Made by a program: the position numbers and the translations under genes. The notes under the pieces are model-generated. The model was not told the DNA's origin. It saw nothing but the letters and a program-made list of their open reading frames with translations, and searched no databases. Source: Neptunomonas phycophila (GTDB lineage Bacteria > Pseudomonadota > Gammaproteobacteria > Pseudomonadales > Balneatricaceae). From it: a stretch of DNA of 64,000 nt. Every line of letters starts with the position of its first letter. The first letter of the stretch is position 1. The stretch spans positions 496,001 through 560,000 of the forward strand of contig NZ_MRCI01000001.1 of assembly GCF_001922575.1 (NCBI RefSeq), written 5' to 3'. Of this stretch, positions 9,068 through 21,083 are shown piece by piece.

Positions 9068-11008
9068 ATGGATATCGGCTTAAGAGAATGGCTTATCATC
9101 GGCGGGGTGTTGGTGATCGGACTGATTATCTTTGATGGTTGGCGTCGCGTACGCGGTCAACGCGACACCTTGAAGATCGATATAGACGGTAAATTCACCG
9201 AAGGTGCTGACTTTGGTGAAGACGGGCATCATAATCCTGAGCTACCTAACGGTGGTGCACGTCTTAAACCTCATGAGCATTCGCCGCCGTCTTCTGAGCA
9301 GCCTGCTTATAACAGCCGCCAAGATTACGCACCTGCGCCGGCTCGGCCGGCACAGCACGCTAAGGTGGCTGATAACCCAACGGCGTATAACAAGACTACA
9401 GCGTCGGATAATGTTGATTCGCACGCCTTGGATCTTGGGATTAGTGCGCATCAAGATTCGCCGCTTTCAGCTCCTGACTTTTCACAACCGGCAGATGACC
9501 CCTACGTTGCTGAAGCTTATGACGTGCCCGCATCAGAACCTGAGCCAGTTAAAGAACCTAAACCAGAGCCGTTAGTCGCATCCAATGCGTCAGAAAAAAG
9601 CCAACAAGCGGCAGTGGACTACCAGCCAGCCGTTGAGTCAGCAGGCCTAGCTGATAATGCGCAAGAGTCCATCGAAGCGGTGACTAGCTCATCGGACGAT
9701 TATTCAGATATCGCATCAGATAATGATGAAGACATTCATGAACTAGACCCACTGTTTGATGATATTCCTGAGATTGTCTCGCGACCGCGTCCTGCGGCCA
9801 GCTCTGCGCCGGATGTTGAGCCAGAATTTACCGCGATAGACGACGTGAGTGAACCGCATCAAGTACCGACATCGGACATCATTCATCAAGACTTGAAAGA
9901 TCCAGTGGTTGCGGCGGCAATAAACGCTGAAGAAACGACAGATATTGATCCGTTAACCTTGGAACAGCATGATGCCAATGCTTATGGCTCTTATAAGGTT
10001 CACACGCCTGAACAAATGCATGATGAAGCTGAAACTGAAGCTTTGGAAGACCCCCCAACATCAGAAGCAGAAGTGGCTAACGAGCGCAGCGATGAGAAGA
10101 GCGAAGCGGATATTGATCTAGAACAGCCCGTCACTGTGCTCATGCGTCAGTTTACCGCTGAGCGTGAAGAGGCGCGTATCCAACAAGAAATGTTTGATAT
10201 GCCAGAGCCAGAGCCTGCACACACCAGTGTAAAAGATAGTGGGCAAGGCAATGCAAAAGAAAGTGCCGTGAGCCAGTTGGCCGCAAAAGCGCAAGCGGTT
10301 GCGTCGGCGCTGAGTTCGGCCAAACGTAAGCAAGCAGCGCCGGAACAACAGTCTCAACTACAGCCTCCACCACAGCCTCAACCACAGTCAGAGCCTGAGT
10401 GGGAGCAAGAAGAACCTGTTGAAACAGCACCGCTCACACCTCAGCCAGAGCCTAAAAAGGTGGTTGCGCAAGAGCCAGCCCTGCCAGCCGAAGTACCAGA
10501 GCAAGACTCGTTGTTTGATGATCCGCTCATAGAAGGAGCGCATGTTGACCGTAAAGCGCGCGAGCATCCACCGGAGCCGGATGAGGTGCTGGTGATTACC
10601 GTAGTAGGCAAAGAACAACCGCTTAACGGCAAGCAGCTGCTTAAATTGGTCCTAGCTTGTGAGATGCGTCATGGAGATATGGACTTATTCCACCGCTTTG
10701 AAGATGGCATCGATAAAGGGGCTGTGCAGTTCAGTATGGCTAATGCGGTTAACCCGGGTACCTTCCAGCTCGAAACTATGGCGGATATGGAAACGCGTGG
10801 CGTGAGCTTTTTTATGTCCATGAGCGAACCCGAAGACCCGAAGAATGCCTTTGAATGTATGCTGGCGACAGCCGAAACGGTGGCCGCCCACTTAGATGGC
10901 GACCTGTTGGATGAGAACCACTCAGTGATGGGCTCTCAAACCAAAATGCATTACCGAGAACGTATACGCGAGCATGAAATGCATAAGCGCATCCGTCGCG
11001 GTCGATAA
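9068..11008 (+). CDS. zipA: cell division protein ZipA with an exceptionally long linker
   Basis: ZipA is an inner-membrane anchor that tethers FtsZ at the division site. The N-terminal helix (about residues 7-23, LREWLIIGGVLVIGLIIFD) and basic juxtamembrane segment match ZipA. The C-terminal FtsZ-binding domain spans about residues 500-646 (starting near DEVLVITVVGKEQPLNG). Between them lie about 455 residues rich in Glu, Asp, Pro, Gln and Ala. The total of 646 residues is about twice the E. coli ZipA. It precedes ligA, as is usual. The gene usually found just upstream, smc, is not there: ccmI is, 62 bases away. Confidence 0.9.
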   Translation: MDIGLREWLIIGGVLVIGLIIFDGWRRVRGQRDTLKIDIDGKFTEGADFGEDGHHNPELPNGGARLKPHEHSPPSSEQPAYNSRQDYAPAPARPAQHAKVADNPTAYNKTTASDNVDSHALDLGISAHQDSPLSAPDFSQPADDPYVAEAYDVPASEPEPVKEPKPEPLVASNASEKSQQAAVDYQPAVESAGLADNAQESIEAVTSSSDDYSDIASDNDEDIHELDPLFDDIPEIVSRPRPAASSAPDVEPEFTAIDDVSEPHQVPTSDIIHQDLKDPVVAAAINAEETTDIDPLTLEQHDANAYGSYKVHTPEQMHDEAETEALEDPPTSEAEVANERSDEKSEADIDLEQPVTVLMRQFTAEREEARIQQEMFDMPEPEPAHTSVKDSGQGNAKESAVSQLAAKAQAVASALSSAKRKQAAPEQQSQLQPPPQPQPQSEPEWEQEEPVETAPLTPQPEPKKVVAQEPALPAEVPEQDSLFDDPLIEGAHVDRKAREHPPEPDEVLVITVVGKEQPLNGKQLLKLVLACEMRHGDMDLFHRFEDGIDKGAVQFSMANAVNPGTFQLETMADMETRGVSFFMSMSEPEDPKNAFECMLATAETVAAHLDGDLLDENHSVMGSQTKMHYRERIREHEMHKRIRRGR

Positions 11009-11010
11009 AT

Positions 11011-11030
11011 AAGGGCGTAAGCCCTTTTTT
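11011..11030 (+). terminator. Rho-independent terminator after zipA
   Basis: The stem AAGGGC/GCCCTT with a GTAA loop is followed by a run of six T residues, starting three bases after the zipA stop. It is short but classical. It probably ends the transcript and leaves ligA with its own promoter in the 65 bases before 11096. Confidence 0.75.
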
Positions 11031-11086
11031 ATTGCGTCTTTCTCTGCCTTATTTGTCCGTTTTACGATAGTTTATGCTGTCTTTGA

Positions 11087-13391
<2,305 letters not shown>

Positions 13392-13395
<4 letters not shown>

Positions 13396-14030
13396 GCCCA
13401 GCGTTCTAAGTGTGCTCCGGTAATAATCAGCCGGAGTAAGTCACTGCGTGTCACTATCCCTACTAATTGCTCATCGTTATTAAAAATAGGCACCGCATTG
13501 ATATGGTGCTCAACCAATGCATGGGCAATTAAGCTGGCTTCAGTATCGGGTGATGCGGCGATCATTTGCTGGCTGTAAAAATTTGCAATACTAACGGGTG
13601 AGTTTTTCCCGTGCTCACGTACATCGCTACGTGAGATAATGCCAACGGGCTTATTGTCGGCATCGACTGTGATTAAATGGCCAACTCCCAAAACCTCCAT
13701 CCTGTCCCAGGTTGCTTGGAAGGTGGTTTCTCTTGGAATGGTGTGGACGGGTTGAGACATTATTTGCTCGGCAGTAATGCCGCGTGGCCGTTCTTGAATA
13801 CCGGCGGGTTTTTCATACACGATATCCTTTGGCGGTGGGCGAGAGCGTGCATGATTTTCGGCTTCTAAAAGGTGAGTGAAATTTTCGCCGTCAGCATCAA
13901 CTCGGCGTTCTCGGCCAGCGGCATCGTGCGCCGCTTTTGCTTGGGTTAACCCATCAATACCTTGCGCCGGGAATTGAGACTCCACCGGCGTTTGTATCCG
14001 GTATCCAGCATCAATAATAATTAACGACAT
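13392..14030 (-). CDS. CBS-domain-pair protein
   Basis: The C-terminal part (about residues 92-212) contains two CBS motifs. The first is around ITAEQIMSQPVHTIP to VGIISRSDVREH, and the second around FYSQQMIAASPDTE to LVGIVTRSDLLRLI. CBS pairs bind adenosyl ligands and act as energy or redox sensors, and as a stand-alone protein it is probably regulatory. The first 90 residues are polar, with several charged and Pro-rich stretches, and do not resemble a known domain. It is transcribed convergently to ligA-yheU and sits downstream of mnmC on the same strand. The cellular target cannot be read from the sequence. Confidence 0.8.
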
Positions 14031-14088
14031 GGTGACTCCTGTTCTGTTTTACGGGGAGTGCTTTATTCAATCTACATATATAGAGTCG

Positions 14089-16212
14089 TTATCGGCCAAT
14101 CTTGTTCCGTATCAAGTCTTTAATAATGAATCGAGCTGGATGCAGCGCATCAGTCATGGGCTTGTGTATAGGTAATGGTTCGCCTGTTATCAAACAAGCC
14201 AGGTATTCGGCGCACAAGGGTGCGGTGATTAATCCTTTTGATCCATGCCCCATAGAAAGGTAAAGATTAGGTTGTAAGGGGGCGGGTGATTCTTCAAAGG
14301 GCCATTTCCGATCATTGCGTAACTTGTTGTAACGGCTTACATAGGCATCAAAATCAGGTGCAGGCCCTGCAATAGGCATATAGTCCGGTGTTGCACAACG
14401 AAACCCGACTTTAGCGTGCCACTGAGTAGTCGGCGGTAAGCTCTCTGCTAGCTTAGGTGCCATTTTGCTCAGTGTATTGAGGTTGTAATCGTGATCTTCT
14501 GGGCGCACTTCATCGGTAACCTTGTGTAGGTCAAAGGTTGCACCAAAATAAAGATTATTTTCGACAGTAGGGCAGCAGTACCCGTCGCCACATATAATCG
14601 TGTTTAGCGAGTGTTTAGTATCACTCGTTGTCTCTTGATCATTGTCTGAGGCCTGCGGAGCGACGGGTGCAGAAGAGACCTGACCGCGAATAGGTTTGAG
14701 GGGTAATTGGCTTAGCGGCGTTAAGGTTTTGGCATCATGCGCATTGGCAACCACAACGGCGTCTGCTGTTAACTCGCCCTGATGGCTGATGATTTGCCAG
14801 CGCTGAGCGTCTGTTGTTGCACCTGTCGGGCAGGGCCGTAAATTGAGCTCTGTCACCTTAGCATGGGTGGTTAAGGTAATTAATGGGTGATCAATGAGCG
14901 CTTCACACAAGGCTTTAGGGTAAACCCAGCCAGCGCGAGGAAAAAACAGCCCCGAATGCGGGATAGCTGTGTTGGCAATGCGCGATGCTTCTTCGGCTGT
15001 CACCGCTTTTACAACCGCTTGGCTCAACGCATTGTTAGCTAATAGCTGTTGTTGACGTTGGGCTTCTTTTTCTGAGGTTGCTAATTGCAGTAACCCGCAC
15101 TGGTCTGCTCGCTTACCGTCCAGTAGATGATGAATCTTTAGCAGCCTTAATGTGTACTCCAAGCCCGTTAGGTGCAGTTCGCCGCTGAGTGTGGGGTCAA
15201 CAGGCAGTTTGGCGTACAAGGCTCCTTGTCGGTTTCCGGACGCTTGTTGGCAAATCTCATCACCTTGTTCTAATAAGGTGACACGTACCCCACGGCGGGC
15301 GAGGGCTTCGGCTGTGGTGCAGCCTGCTAACCCAGCGCCAATAATAACGACGTGCTCGGGGGCTTTAGCAGGGCTGGGTAATGTAAACCAAGGGGTTGGC
15401 AAGCGTGGTGGTTTTGGCGTGGGTTGCGGAACATCGTTAACCCACGGGTGTTCGGTATTAAAAGGCAAGGTTGAATGCCCTACAAAGTAGCCTTTTTGCA
15501 TATCACGTTTGGTGCCATGCCCTGTGGCCCGTTCTACTAAAAAGCCTTCTTGTTGGAGGCCTCGCCTAACCGTACCGGCAATGGTAAACGTCGAGAAATG
15601 AGTGGCTAGTGCTAGCTCTTCGTTGGTGTGGCTTAATCGGCTGATGGCCGCGAACAAATCAGGGCTCCACATCGCTGGGTTTTTAGCAGGGGCAAACCCA
15701 TCTAAGAACCACGCATCTACTCGGTTGTGCTGTGGGCTGAGTTGCTCAAAGCTTTGGGTGGCATCACCTAAACACAGAGTCAGGTAGCAGCGGCCGTTAT
15801 TTAAAATAAAACGGTGCATGCCTTTAATCGCTGGTGGGTATTGGTCAAGTAATTGCTGTGTGTAGGCTGCAAACGCCGGAAAACTCGTTAATGCGTGCTC
15901 TAGGTCGGCATGCGTTAGAGGAAACAGCTCGGTAGACAAAAAGTAAAGCCGCTGCGTGGCTTGCTTGTGGCAGCGATCAATCAATGCCAATAAGCAAAAT
16001 AGATTAGTACCCGTACCAAAGCCTGTTTCGCCAACCGATAAAAAATGGTGCTTGAATAGACCTGTATCAAGCCGTGCTGGCAGGTTGTTGCCTTTGATAA
16101 ACACGTGTTCGGTTTCTGCCGTGTTATCATGCTCGTTAAAATAGATGTCATCAAAGGTTTCTGAGCGGGGCTTACCATTGGGCCAAATTAACTGGGCGTT
16201 ACGCGGTTGCAT
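14089..16212 (-). CDS. mnmC: bifunctional tRNA wobble-uridine modifying enzyme MnmC
   Basis: MnmC finishes mnm5s2U at tRNA wobble position 34. The FAD domain removes the carboxymethyl group and the SAM domain methylates the resulting aminomethyl group. The N-terminal methyltransferase shows the SAM loop GETGFGTGTN (residues 61-70) and DGFAPAKNPAMWS (171-183). The C-terminal oxidoreductase starts with the Rossmann FAD motif IIGAGLAGCT (near 290-299). The fusion is the standard gammaproteobacterial arrangement. At 707 residues it is slightly longer than in E. coli (668). Confidence 0.95.
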   Translation of the reverse strand: MQPRNAQLIWPNGKPRSETFDDIYFNEHDNTAETEHVFIKGNNLPARLDTGLFKHHFLSVGETGFGTGTNLFCLLALIDRCHKQATQRLYFLSTELFPLTHADLEHALTSFPAFAAYTQQLLDQYPPAIKGMHRFILNNGRCYLTLCLGDATQSFEQLSPQHNRVDAWFLDGFAPAKNPAMWSPDLFAAISRLSHTNEELALATHFSTFTIAGTVRRGLQQEGFLVERATGHGTKRDMQKGYFVGHSTLPFNTEHPWVNDVPQPTPKPPRLPTPWFTLPSPAKAPEHVVIIGAGLAGCTTAEALARRGVRVTLLEQGDEICQQASGNRQGALYAKLPVDPTLSGELHLTGLEYTLRLLKIHHLLDGKRADQCGLLQLATSEKEAQRQQQLLANNALSQAVVKAVTAEEASRIANTAIPHSGLFFPRAGWVYPKALCEALIDHPLITLTTHAKVTELNLRPCPTGATTDAQRWQIISHQGELTADAVVVANAHDAKTLTPLSQLPLKPIRGQVSSAPVAPQASDNDQETTSDTKHSLNTIICGDGYCCPTVENNLYFGATFDLHKVTDEVRPEDHDYNLNTLSKMAPKLAESLPPTTQWHAKVGFRCATPDYMPIAGPAPDFDAYVSRYNKLRNDRKWPFEESPAPLQPNLYLSMGHGSKGLITAPLCAEYLACLITGEPLPIHKPMTDALHPARFIIKDLIRNKIGR

Positions 16213-16360
16213 GGGTGGTCGGTTCCGAAACTTAGGTAAAATGATGACTTACTCTACGATTCAATAATACATTGAAAGTAAAGCAAGATAGGGTCTGTCG
16301 CTATTATACCCAATGTAATAAGATACAGGCGCTAATTAGGATATTAAAGGGAGTCGCGTT

Positions 16361-16735
16361 GTGCGATTAATAGTTAAGCGCAGTGCACAGCTCGTTGGCA
16401 TTGCAATGACAGGTTTATTAACAGTTGGCTGCGCGTCGCAGCAAGCTAACAGTGGCTACACAGCTGCATCTCTCTCTCAGCCGATACAGTATCTACCGGC
16501 CGAATTTTCCCAAACGCTTTCGACTGCACTTAGCGGTTCAAGCCAGTTCTTTGCGGCCAGCCCATACGGGGATCAGGTCACTATCGAGTTTCAATCACCT
16601 TATTTTGCCGCTAGCGGCGCTACGTGTCGCCAGTTAGTTGTGAGCAATCAAGCGAGCAGCGTTAAATTGGCCTGCACGCATAATGGAACTCAATGGTATT
16701 CGGCTCGCTCGCTAGTGGCGGGTTCAACACTTTAA
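16361..16735 (+). CDS. small putative lipoprotein at the head of the capsule locus
   Basis: The 124-residue product begins with a basic N-terminus, a hydrophobic core and LLTVGCASQQ, giving a probable lipid-modified Cys24. The -3 residue is Thr, which makes the lipobox slightly atypical. Ala at +2 would favour the outer membrane. Two more cysteines in the mature part (in GATCRQL and KLACTHN) could pair. I do not recognise a named family, although the C-terminal pattern resembles small surface-antigen-like domains. The GTG start at 16361 has AAAGGGAG upstream. It lies 50 bases before the capsule export gene and probably shares its transcript, so an accessory role in export or assembly is an inference. 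Confidence 0.6.
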   Translation: MRLIVKRSAQLVGIAMTGLLTVGCASQQANSGYTAASLSQPIQYLPAEFSQTLSTALSGSSQFFAASPYGDQVTIEFQSPYFAASGATCRQLVVSNQASSVKLACTHNGTQWYSARSLVAGSTL

Positions 16736-16785
16736 ATCGATAAGCCTAATCAACACACGCGGGTTAGGCTGTACAGGTTATCTAG

Positions 16786-18483
16786 ATGTTAAACAGAACA
16801 ACACTCGTTTTAGCTGGTTTTTTATCTCTCATCTCGGCATCGGCAAACGCTTTAACGATTAATACAGGCACTGGCGGGTTGGATGCTTCCCAGCAAGCAC
16901 AATCTATTGATGAACCCGTCAATGACATGCCAAATACCAATTGGCGTACAGGCACTTACGGGCCACAACACAATACAATGCCACAAGGCTTTGATACAAC
17001 GGTACTGCCTTATGGTACTCAGCTCTTTACTGGGGGCTTTAGAGGCACCCGTTCGGATGGCTTTAATCCAGATTATAAAGTAGCCCCGGGTGATTTAATC
17101 ACGCTGCGTTTATGGGGCGCCGTAGAAATTGAACGAGCATTACCGGTCGATGCTAAGGGTTATATTTTTATCCCTACCGTTGGCCCTGTTTCTGTACAAG
17201 GCACATCGTTGCAAGCACTCAACAGCCGCGTAAAAGCAGCGGTATTAACCGTGTACCCTGAAAACGTGAATGTGTACACCAACTTGCAAGGCACTCAACC
17301 GGTTGCTGTATTCGTGACAGGCCAAGTCGAAAACCCAGGCCGTTACGCTGGTACGCCGAATGATTCGGTGCTCTACTTTTTGGATCAAGCAGGCGGTATT
17401 GATGATCAATTAGGTAGCTTTAGACAAGTGCGTGTATTGCGAAACGGTAAAACTATCGCAACGGTTGATCTCTATAGCTTCTTAAAAAATGGCGTTATGC
17501 CGCGTGTACAATTTCGTGATGGCGACACCGTTGTTGTTGATCAGCGCCAATCCGCCGTATTAGTCAGCGGTGAGGTAGAGCGTGACTATTTATACGAGCT
17601 AAACCTTTCGGAAACCGATGGCGGCCACCTATTGCGTTATGCACCCACCAAACCGGGTATTACGCATGTCCTAGTACGTGGTATCCGTGGTGAAGGCTTA
17701 TTTTCTAAGTACTACACGCTAAATGAATTTAAAACAGCCCAGTTAAATGACGGTGACGAAGTCTTATTCAGCGCGGACCGCCGTGAAGACACCATCGTGG
17801 TACAAGTTGAAGGTAGCTACTATGGCCCTTCACGTTATGCGATTCCTAACGATGCCACACTCACCAGCTTGCTGGATAACATTAGCGTGCCGCAACACCT
17901 CACAGAAACGCGCAGCATCTCAATACGCCGCGAAAGTGTAGCTGAGCGTCAGCGCCAATCATTGATGGAAAGCTTGCGCCGCTTAGAAACCACCTACCTA
18001 GGTGCTTCGTCTTCTACTCCTGAAGAAGCCGAAATTCGTGTAAAAGAAGCCGAACTTATCAGCCAGTTTATCGAGAAAGCCTCAAAAGCTGAGCCTACTG
18101 GCCGCATGGTGGTTGCCAACAACGGCAAGATAGCTGACATTCGCCTGCAAGACGGAGACATCATCACTATCCCCGAAGCCACAGACTCTTTGCTAGTGAG
18201 TGGTGAAGTACTCATACCACAAGCGGTTGTCTATACACCAGGCGACAACGTAAACGATTACGTAGAGCGCTCGGGTGGTTTTACGCAACACGCGGATGAT
18301 GAAAATATCCTAGTAGTGCGCCTCAATGGAGAAGTATTAAAAGCAAGCGATGCGCGCCTACAGCCGGGTGATGAGATATTAGTATTGCCGCATGTACCTA
18401 CTAAAAACCTACAGCTAGCAACCAGCCTCACACAAATTGTTTATCAATTAGCCATAGCCACAAAAGTAGCGCTGGATTTGTAA
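16786..18483 (+). CDS. kpsD: KpsD/Wza-type polysaccharide export protein
   Basis: This is an outer-membrane polysaccharide export family protein that would carry capsule across the periplasm and outer membrane. Residues 1-22 form a signal peptide ending ANA with no lipobox, so it resembles KpsD of group 2 capsules more than lipidated Wza. The poly-export domain follows near residues 95-180 (NPDYKVAPGDLITLRLWG). Several SLBB-like beta-grasp repeats come next (for example around VFVTGQVENPGRYAG and LLVSGEVLIPQAVVYTPGD). The 565 residues match KpsD length. The ABC permease gene starts one base after the stop. Confidence 0.85.
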   Translation: MLNRTTLVLAGFLSLISASANALTINTGTGGLDASQQAQSIDEPVNDMPNTNWRTGTYGPQHNTMPQGFDTTVLPYGTQLFTGGFRGTRSDGFNPDYKVAPGDLITLRLWGAVEIERALPVDAKGYIFIPTVGPVSVQGTSLQALNSRVKAAVLTVYPENVNVYTNLQGTQPVAVFVTGQVENPGRYAGTPNDSVLYFLDQAGGIDDQLGSFRQVRVLRNGKTIATVDLYSFLKNGVMPRVQFRDGDTVVVDQRQSAVLVSGEVERDYLYELNLSETDGGHLLRYAPTKPGITHVLVRGIRGEGLFSKYYTLNEFKTAQLNDGDEVLFSADRREDTIVVQVEGSYYGPSRYAIPNDATLTSLLDNISVPQHLTETRSISIRRESVAERQRQSLMESLRRLETTYLGASSSTPEEAEIRVKEAELISQFIEKASKAEPTGRMVVANNGKIADIRLQDGDIITIPEATDSLLVSGEVLIPQAVVYTPGDNVNDYVERSGGFTQHADDENILVVRLNGEVLKASDARLQPGDEILVLPHVPTKNLQLATSLTQIVYQLAIATKVALDL

Positions 18484-18484
18484 G

Positions 18485-19288
18485 ATGAGTGTGACTTCAC
18501 ATAAACCACGCACCTCTTGGCAAGTGACGAGAAGTGTGTGGTATGCCTTGTTTATGCGAGAAACTATTTCCAGAACAACGGCCGATAGGTTTGGTTGGTT
18601 TTGGATGATAGCCGAGCCTATGGCAATGGTTGGATTAATGGTTGCCATAAGATCGTTATTGATGGGTGGAGATCGGTTTATACCAGGAGCGGATTTTGTT
18701 CCTTGGCTCATTGTAGGTCTGCTAGGTTTTTTTGTTTTTCGTGAAGGAATGATGCGCTCGTTAGGTGCTATTGAGGCAAATAGGGGCTTATTCTCCTATC
18801 GACAAGTCCTTCCCGTAGATCCTGTTATTGCAAGATGTTTAGTGGAGGGAATGATTAAAACCTTCATACTGATAATTTTTATTGTTGGGGGTGTCTTGTT
18901 CGGCGTTGATTTATTTCCAGATGATCCGTTAACAGCAATAGTCGATTGGCTTTCTTTATGGTCTTTAGGCTTTGGTGCGGGTTTGGTTTTCTCTGTTGTT
19001 TCATGTTTAGTGCCAGAGGTTGCTATTTTAGTTCGAATCAGTTTGTTGCCGTTGATGATAGTATCAGGAGTAATACTGCCGCTTAATTTTTTACCTCATC
19101 CTGTTTTAGAAATCGTGCTTTATTTGCCTATAGTGCATGGCCTTGAAAACTTACGATCAGCGTTTTTTTCGGGTTATCACCCTCTTCAAGGTGCAAGCGA
19201 GTTTTACTTATGGTTTTGGGCGCTTGCTCTTATCGTGCTGGGGCTGGCAATGCATATTCATAATGAAGCAAAGTTGAAAGCCTTATGA
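18485..19288 (+). CDS. kpsM: capsule ABC transporter permease, KpsM/CtrC type
   Basis: This ABC-2 type permease of 267 residues has an N-terminal amphipathic stretch (ALFMRETISRTTADRFGWFWMI, in two pieces) typical of KpsM/Wzm, then about six membrane helices. It would move the finished lipid-linked polysaccharide across the inner membrane together with the ATPase encoded next, with which it overlaps by four bases. The FVFREGM and LPLNFLP regions are characteristic of capsule exporters. It has no transmembrane fusion to other domains. Confidence 0.88.
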   Translation: MSVTSHKPRTSWQVTRSVWYALFMRETISRTTADRFGWFWMIAEPMAMVGLMVAIRSLLMGGDRFIPGADFVPWLIVGLLGFFVFREGMMRSLGAIEANRGLFSYRQVLPVDPVIARCLVEGMIKTFILIIFIVGGVLFGVDLFPDDPLTAIVDWLSLWSLGFGAGLVFSVVSCLVPEVAILVRISLLPLMIVSGVILPLNFLPHPVLEIVLYLPIVHGLENLRSAFFSGYHPLQGASEFYLWFWALALIVLGLAMHIHNEAKLKAL

Positions 19289-19944
19289 TTGAAATACGCA
19301 ATTTATCAAAACGTTATCGAAATCACCAAGGCTCTAAGTGGGTATTAAAAGACGTCAATATAACAATTCCCACAGGAGTTAGTGTCGGATTAATCGGCAG
19401 GAATGGGGCAGGTAAATCAACACTGCTTAAGCTCATTGGTGGAATGGATGAGCCTGACAAAGGTGAAGTAATTCGGCATAGCAGAGTTTCTTGGCCCATT
19501 GGTTTGACTGGAGGTTTTCAAGGCTCCATGACGGGGCGTCAGAATGTGAAAGTTGTGGCTCGTATTCACGGTGATGGAGAGCGGGTACACGAAATAATAG
19601 AAAAAGTGGAAAAGTTTGCCGAGATAGGGGAGTCATTTGATGAGCCAGTAAAAACGTACTCCTCAGGTATGAGAGCTAGGCTAGCTTTTGGCTTATCCCT
19701 TGCCTTTGATTTTGATGTGTACCTTTCTGATGAAGCAACTGCTGTTGGTGATCAAATATTTAGAAAGAAAGCGGTAAAAGCATTTAAACAGCGGGTCGGT
19801 GAATCAAGCTTGATAATCGTATCTCACGGCGAGGGTATTCTTAAACAGCTTTGCCAAGCAGGCATTTTATTAAAAAATGGATCCGCTTTTTGGTATGACG
19901 ATATACACGAGGCACTTGCTGAATATCATCAAGAAATGAAGTGA
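19285..19944 (+). CDS. kpsT: capsule ABC transporter ATPase, KpsT/CtrD type
   Basis: This nucleotide-binding subunit (219 residues) shows Walker A (GRNGAGKSTLL), the signature YSSGMRARLAFGLSLAF and a Walker B region VYLSDEATAVGD. The glutamate-rich switch and SHGEG His loop (KpsT-type) are also visible. The short length and absence of a carbohydrate-binding C-terminal extension match KpsT-type exporters, which do not recognise a polymer cap as Wzt does. The start overlaps the kpsM stop. Confidence 0.9.
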   Translation: MIEIRNLSKRYRNHQGSKWVLKDVNITIPTGVSVGLIGRNGAGKSTLLKLIGGMDEPDKGEVIRHSRVSWPIGLTGGFQGSMTGRQNVKVVARIHGDGERVHEIIEKVEKFAEIGESFDEPVKTYSSGMRARLAFGLSLAFDFDVYLSDEATAVGDQIFRKKAVKAFKQRVGESSLIIVSHGEGILKQLCQAGILLKNGSAFWYDDIHEALAEYHQEMK

Positions 19945-19979
19945 GTTTATTGGCAGTGTTTTTTATGTAGGGAATTGAA

Positions 19980-21071
19980 ATGTTTAGTGTGCTATTTAAA
20001 AAGAGTAACCGAATATGGCTTTTTGCTTTTGGAGTCATAATCATTGTTGCAGCTTATTGGTCTGTATTAGCAAGCAATAGATATGTGTCTGAAGCGAATA
20101 TCGTATTAGAAAGCCCTCAACTAGCCATGCCTTCATTGGATATCTCTTCTATACTCAATGGGGGAGGAAGCAACGGAGATATGTTGCTTTTGAGGGATTA
20201 TTTACTGTCAGTTGATATGCTTAAAGAGCTTGATGCGGCAGTAGATTTTCGAGAGCATTATTCGAATAGCGATGCTGATTTATTAACGCGCTTATCTAAT
20301 GCTGATGCGCCAATGGAAGAGCTGCATGAATACTTTTTGAAAAGGGTGTCAGTCGAGTTAGATTCATATGCAAATATTTTGCGTGTGCAAGTGGAAGCAT
20401 TTTCCCCTGAAAAAGCACATGAAATAGCCACCGTTCTCTTAGCAAAAGGTGAGGCCCATATGAATTTAATGGGCCAGCGTTTAGCGGAAGAGCAAGTCAA
20501 ATTTTTAGAAGTCCAAGTAGAAGACCTCGTTGGAAAATTTGACGCAGCGCGTCAAGAGTTATTGGACTACCAAAATAAAAACGGATTGGTTTCCCCAACC
20601 GGCACTGTAGAAAGTATCAATGCCGTAGTATCGGGTTTAGAGGGACAATTATCTAGCTTGCAAGCGCGGCGCAAACTACTGTTAAGCTTTCAGAGCGTCC
20701 GCTCTCCAGAAATTATTCGTATTGAAAGCGAAATTAAAGCCCTATCTTCTCAAATTGATCAAGAACAAGCGCGTATGGCGACCCAGTCGGGGGCCGCACT
20801 TAACCAGTTATCCTCCGAGTACCAAACTCTAGAGTTAAAGGCGCAATTTGCTCAAGAGAGTTATTCTTCCGCATTGTCTGCTCTACAAGCGACCCGAATA
20901 GAAGCGGCGAGAAAGCTAAAGCAAGTCTCTATATTGCAAAGCCCTACCCTGCCTGAATACCCTCAGCGTCCCCAGCGCTTATATAATATTGCTGTGTTTG
21001 CTGTGGTAACCTTATTTATTACATTAATTATCAATATGTTAATTATGATTGTTCGCGATCACCGAGATTAA
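19980..21071 (+). CDS. kpsE: capsule export co-polymerase/periplasmic adaptor, KpsE/CtrB type
   Basis: A 363-residue Wzz-like (PCP-3) protein links the inner-membrane ABC transporter to the KpsD channel. One transmembrane helix lies near each end (about residues 12-30 and 335-357), with a long coiled-coil-rich periplasmic part between them (around residues 155-320, with many Gln, Glu, Ala and Leu). No cytoplasmic kinase domain is present, as expected for KpsE. It completes a KpsD-M-T-E export set and lies 35 bases after kpsT. Confidence 0.88.
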   Translation: MFSVLFKKSNRIWLFAFGVIIIVAAYWSVLASNRYVSEANIVLESPQLAMPSLDISSILNGGGSNGDMLLLRDYLLSVDMLKELDAAVDFREHYSNSDADLLTRLSNADAPMEELHEYFLKRVSVELDSYANILRVQVEAFSPEKAHEIATVLLAKGEAHMNLMGQRLAEEQVKFLEVQVEDLVGKFDAARQELLDYQNKNGLVSPTGTVESINAVVSGLEGQLSSLQARRKLLLSFQSVRSPEIIRIESEIKALSSQIDQEQARMATQSGAALNQLSSEYQTLELKAQFAQESYSSALSALQATRIEAARKLKQVSILQSPTLPEYPQRPQRLYNIAVFAVVTLFITLIINMLIMIVRDHRD

Positions 21072-21083
21072 GAAGGTAATATT

